The notes beneath the pieces are model-generated. The model ran no database searches. It saw nothing but the letters and a program-made list of their open reading frames with translations, and was not told the origin of the DNA. This document shows, piece after piece, positions 6,947 to 9,306 of a DNA stretch of 9,306 bases (position 1 is its first letter; the number at the start of each line of letters is the position of its first letter). The stretch covers positions 1-9,306 of the forward strand of contig JADFHU010000168.1 in assembly GCA_022567055.1 (NCBI GenBank), in the 5' to 3' direction. Made by a program: the position numbers and the translations under genes. The DNA is from Planctomycetota bacterium. Its GTDB lineage: Bacteria > Planctomycetota > Phycisphaerae > Sedimentisphaerales > Anaerobacaceae.

Positions 6947-7638
6947 CTAAGCGGATGGTCGAGTACTGGGTCATCCCGCCGCAAGCGGACGCCGAGTTTG
7001 TCGCTCACATGGAAGAAGTGCTCGACACATACGAAAAAGCTTACGATCCTGCACATCCGGTTCTTTGTATGGACGAGCAACCCGTTCAACTACTGAAGGA
7101 AACGCGCGTGCCAATCAAAGCGACCAAAGAGCATGGCGAGCGTGTTGACTATGAGTACGAGCGAAATGGAACAGCAAGCATTTTCATGTTCGCCGAACCG
7201 CTTTGCGGATATCGACAGGCCACGGCCCGCGCCCAACGCACGAAAGTCGATTGGGCTTTGGAGGTGGCTCATTTGCTCGACACGCGGTATGCCGACTGCG
7301 ACGTCGTCACGTTGGTGATGGACAACTTGAATACACATACCAAAGGCGCGTTCTACGAAGCCTTCGAACCCGACAAAGCAAAAGCGTATCTGCGACGACT
7401 CAAGTTTTGTTACACCCCAAAGCATGGTAGCTGGTTAAACGTCGCCGAGTGCGAACTGAGTTGTCTGACCAGCCAATGCCTGGGGGGCCGTCGCCTCGGC
7501 GAACTCGAAGTTCTCCAATCCGAGATTGCCACCTGGTCGCAGAAAACGAATGCGAAACAACGTGGCATCGACTGGCAATTCAGAATCGACCACGCCCGGC
7601 GAAAACTGAAGCGACTATACCCAAACATTAAGACTTGA
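6943..7638 (+). CDS. IS630 transposase, downstream frame (DDE catalytic domain)
   Basis: A frame of 231 residues carrying the DDE/RNase-H-like catalytic domain. The triad is D44 (VLCMDEQ), D127 (LVMDNLNTH) and E169 (GSWLNVAECELS), each in the exact IS630 context. DYEYERNGTASIFMF (69-83) and a C-terminal DHARRKLKRLYP are also typical. All catalytic residues are present, so the enzyme should be active if made. The ATG at 6943 has no ribosome site; expression is expected as the -1 extension of the upstream frame, which it overlaps by 4 nt. The stop lies in the right inverted repeat. Confidence 0.85.
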   Translation: MTKRMVEYWVIPPQADAEFVAHMEEVLDTYEKAYDPAHPVLCMDEQPVQLLKETRVPIKATKEHGERVDYEYERNGTASIFMFAEPLCGYRQATARAQRTKVDWALEVAHLLDTRYADCDVVTLVMDNLNTHTKGAFYEAFEPDKAKAYLRRLKFCYTPKHGSWLNVAECELSCLTSQCLGGRRLGELEVLQSEIATWSQKTNAKQRGIDWQFRIDHARRKLKRLYPNIKT

Positions 7639-7648
7639 TGACGCACTA

Positions 7649-7723
7649 GGGACCGCATGAGGAGAACTGCTTTCCGAAAAGGCGCCTTCGATGACGGAGG
7701 TCTCAAGCGCGAGCAATGAATTT
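7649..7723. other. Short spacer right of IS630
   Basis: On the minus strand, removing the IS630 element and one TA joins this spacer in frame to the transposase fragment at 6413, with no stop codon across the join. The protein encoded here is not recognisable. A perfect 10-bp palindrome, AAGGCGCCTT, lies at 7679-7688. No other feature is supported. Confidence 0.3.
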
Positions 7724-7806
7724 GAAATTGAGAATTGAGAATTGAGAACTTGAAATTGCTCGGACATCGCCAACTCTCAATTTGCAGTTCTCAATTCTCA
7801 ATTTCC
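7724..7806. repeat. AATTGAG heptamer repeats forming a long inverted repeat
   Basis: Three tandem AATTGAG units at 7726-7746 are followed by AACT. The same pattern returns inverted at 7786-7805. Positions 7733-7750 and 7786-7803 are perfectly complementary over 18 bp. Inside, AAATTG (7753-7758) pairs with CAATTT (7778-7783), leaving a loop of about 19 nt. Transcribed, this gives a long AT-rich hairpin. It could be a short intergenic repeat family or an intercistronic hairpin. It does not have the G+C stem and U-tail of a classic terminator. Confidence 0.85.
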
Positions 7807-7994
7807 ACTTCCCAGGTGCCCGGCGGAGGGAATATCCCGCGAATTAGAGAACGCAGATGATGAGGGCGAGAGTCCCGTTCCCCAACCTTCTGAGTCGCAC
7901 CATGGCTCTTCAGTAACTCAGCAATCTCAGCATGCCCCTTGCTACTCCTTCGCAGGAACGTTTCGTCCTCATAGCCCGTCTCTTTCTCAATGAA
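7791..7994 (-). pseudogene. Ankyrin-repeat protein remnant
   Basis: The minus frame runs from just below a TGA at 7997-7995 to a TGA at 7793-7791 and contains KGHAEIAELLKSHGAT (7940-7893), which fits the second half of an ankyrin repeat (GHxEIVELLLxHGA) closely. The preceding residues DETFLRRSS occupy the place of the usual TPLHxAA but are degenerate. There is no ATG and only one repeat. The frame ends inside the AATTGAG repeats. It looks like the C-terminal end of a lost ankyrin gene, on the same strand as the SDR and leuS remnants beside it. A chance match is unlikely over 15 residues but not excluded. Confidence 0.5.
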
Positions 7995-8046
7995 TCATGA
8001 TTTTCCACTCAGACCTTAGGGTTTGCACAGGGGCCGTTCAGAGAAG

Positions 8047-8232
8047 CTATGAGGGTGGCTGAGCTTTCTTCTCCATGTAACCTCGCGAGAGACGCAGCAC
8101 GGTCTTTCGGGGAAGAAACGGCACCATCCAATTCAAGAGCAGCGAGATTCTCCAGTCGTTGATCGCGACCAGTCTCCCCCGTTGCATCGCTTCGTAGCCC
8201 ACCTTGGCAACATCCACTGCCGAAGCGGCATC
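8047..8232 (-). pseudogene. Short-chain dehydrogenase (SDR) C-terminal fragment
   Basis: On the minus strand, in the frame shifted by one from the leuS fragment, the sequence reads VDVAKVGYEAMQRGR, then LVAINDWRISLLLNWMVPFLP and RKTVLRLSRGYMEKKAQPPS, ending in TAG at 8049-8047. This is the usual C-terminal tail of classical SDR oxidoreductases (pattern VARxGYxALxRGxxxVIPG...LxxxLPRxLVLRLxRR). The Rossmann domain with TGxxxGxG and YxxxK is absent: upstream the DNA instead encodes leucyl-tRNA synthetase. So only the last 60 or so codons of the SDR gene remain. Confidence 0.65.
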
Positions 8233-8915
8233 CGCACGACTGGGTGACCGCCTCGTTCGCTGCGCCCGCCTTGAACTTCCTCGTTCGCCAACACCGTGCC
8301 GAGCGCTTCGCACCAATTGACGGGGACCTCTGCAACATAAGCCAGGCGATGCTCACGACGGTACTCTTCAATCGCATCGGCGCCGCTACTCTCGACTTCC
8401 GCTGGGATCGGCAATTCGTCGATTGGCCGACTGCGACATTGTTTTTCGTCGTAAAACCGGTTGTAGAGTTGGAGGAAAATCCATTGGGTCCACTTGTAGT
8501 AAGCCGGATCGATAGTGGAGAGTTCGTGTTCCCAATCGATCATCAACCCTATCCGCTTCAGTTGCTCGCGAAACCGTTCGATATTTCGCGGAATGAGCTT
8601 CCCAGGGTGCGTGTTCACCTTGAGGGCGTAGTTCTCCGAGTGGATGCCGAACGCGTCGAAGCCGAGTGGCTCGAACACGTCAAATCCTTGTAGCCGGCGG
8701 GTTCGGCCGTGGATGTCACTCCCGACAAAGGCGAACACGTTCCCCACATGGAGTCCCTCTGCGGACGGGTAGGGAAACATCATTAGGTTGAAATAGGGAT
8801 TTGCCGCATGTTTGAGATCGGTGGTGTTGGTGCGCCTCTCAGCCCAACGGGCTCGCCACTTGGCCTCCACGGCTCCCGGATCGTATGCTTCTGTCGCTGG
8901 TACCGCTTTATTCAT
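8208..8915 (-). pseudogene. leuS: Leucyl-tRNA synthetase N-terminal fragment, truncated
   Basis: The frame starts at ATG 8915 and follows LeuRS to about residue 236. It has MMFPYPSAEGLHVGN (the HIGH motif as HVGN), GFDVFEPLGFDAFGIHSEN, YYKWTQWIFLQLYNRFYD, AEVPVNWCEALGTVLANEEV, and GRSERGGHPVVRMPLRQWML. It then diverges into about 25 unrelated residues and stops at 8133. Intact LeuRS has more than 800 residues, so the editing domain, KMSKS loop and anticodon-binding part are missing. Since LeuRS is essential, an intact copy must exist elsewhere. HVGN and GIHSEN are typical of one bacterial LeuRS subtype, so they are not evidence of decay. No clear ribosome site precedes the ATG. It lies 59 nt from the divergent sensor gene. 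Confidence 0.85.
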
Positions 8916-8974
8916 CGTGGCGGTAATCTATAACAGCTTGCTCACCATGAAAGCCTTCCGTAGCTTAGCCGCTC

Positions 8975-9306
8975 ATGCCTGAATCAGCATCAAAACTTCG
9001 TAGAACCTTCCTCTTGATCGGTGCACCCGTAGCCGTGGTGGTCATCGGATCGATCACCGTCCTCACTACGCGGAGCACGACCGCCGAGATGGAAAGGAGC
9101 ATGGCAGACGGTCTCATCGCCACTGCCATCCGTGCCTCCGATGTCGTCGGCCAATACCTGAACGAACGCCGCTCAGACATGGAGTTTCTGGCCCAAATAC
9201 CGCAGATCGTGTCCGCCGCCCGTAGGGCAGGCGACGAAGTCGACCAGAGGGGACTCGTCCGGTTCTCCCTCCAGGAACTGGAGCGTCGCTTTGAGATCAA
9301 CCGCAC
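8975..9306 (+). CDS. Membrane sensor protein, N-terminus only (runs off right edge)
   Basis: A frame open to the window end (110 codons and 2 nt). Residues 9-10 are RR, residues 11-32 form a transmembrane helix (TFLLIGAPVAVVVIGSITVL), and the rest is an extracytoplasmic helical region with ASDVVGQYLNERRSDMEFLAQIPQIV. This resembles the beginning of Cache-type sensor domains of histidine kinases, diguanylate cyclases or chemoreceptors (long helix, then an RxxxxEFLAxxP pattern). The output domain lies outside the window. ATG 8975 is the first start after an in-frame TAG at 8966, and no good ribosome site precedes it. It is transcribed away from the leuS remnant. Its ligand is unknown. Confidence 0.7.
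   Translation, partial: MPESASKLRRTFLLIGAPVAVVVIGSITVLTTRSTTAEMERSMADGLIATAIRASDVVGQYLNERRSDMEFLAQIPQIVSAARRAGDEVDQRGLVRFSLQELERRFEINR

Larger units (their letters stand above)
6415..7646 (+). mobile_element. IS630-family insertion sequence, apparently complete
   Basis: The element is flanked by TA on both sides (6413-6414 and 7647-7648), the TA target duplication expected for IS630/Tc1-type insertion. The ends are imperfect inverted repeats: left GTGCTCTATCATGCC, right (complement) GTGCGTCATCAAGTC, sharing GTGC, ATCA and single bases beyond. It contains two overlapping frames encoding one DDE transposase by frameshift. The transposase stop (7636-7638) lies inside the right inverted repeat, a compact design. 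It appears intact and has inserted into older transposase debris. End positions are assigned by eye, and a shift of a few bases is possible. Confidence 0.75.

Noticed and set aside
7724..7806. Heptamer region read as a CRISPR array
   Set aside because: Units are 7 nt, directly adjacent without spacers, and partly inverted; no cas genes are present.
8244..8693. Plus-strand frame of 149 codons
   Set aside because: Antisense to the leuS remnant, whose minus-strand motifs (HVGN, VNWCEALGTVLANEEV, PLRQWML) are decisive.
8965..9306. Minus-strand frame of 113 codons at the right edge
   Set aside because: The plus strand in this stretch encodes a clear transmembrane helix and sensor-type helices; the minus frame looks like its complement.

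Overview
The window looks like an accessory region of a Planctomycetota/PVC-type bacterium. That assignment is an inference from content: a Cys-type sulfatase, a Tat-exported Gfo/Idh/MocA oxidoreductase, a ThuA plus xylose-isomerase-like fusion, a DUF5060 glycan-associated protein and abundant transposase debris. No rRNA, tRNA or CRISPR array was seen.

Layout. 1-403 (minus): N-terminus of a secreted DUF5060-type protein that runs off the left edge. 536-838 (minus): an HU/IHF-like DNA-binding protein. 903-1190 (minus): the N-terminal stub of an rve-type transposase. 1415-6078 (plus): a compact three-gene catabolic operon, namely a secreted ThuA/TIM-barrel fusion, a secreted sulfatase overlapping it by 4 bp, and a Tat-exported oxidoreductase. 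This operon sits between two 37-nt direct repeats (1298-1334 and 6190-6226; 34 of 37 identical), each touching insertion-sequence debris. 6204-6413 (minus): a piece of a second integrase-type transposase. 6415-7646: a structurally complete IS630-family element with TA on each side and a -1 frameshift site. 7724-7806: AATTGAG heptamer repeats forming an inverted repeat. 7791-7994 (minus): an ankyrin-repeat remnant. 8047-8232 (minus): the C-terminal tail of a short-chain dehydrogenase, fused out of frame to 8208-8915 (minus), the N-terminal quarter of a leucyl-tRNA synthetase. 8975-9306 (plus): the start of a membrane sensor that runs off the right edge.

How it works together. The operon genes all carry export signals, so they probably act on a sulfated carbohydrate outside the cytoplasm. 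The sulfatase would remove sulfate. The oxidoreductase and the ThuA/isomerase-like protein would carry out oxidation and rearrangement of the sugar, by analogy with the 3-keto-sugar chemistry known for ThuB-type Gfo/Idh/MocA enzymes. Everything right of the operon up to about 8915 is a graveyard: fragments of at least four unrelated genes, nearly all on the minus strand, joined end to end. The strongest points for a second look are the repeat-bounded operon, the unusual sulfatase active-site motif (C-C-V-S-R), and the leuS::SDR::ankyrin chain of fragments.
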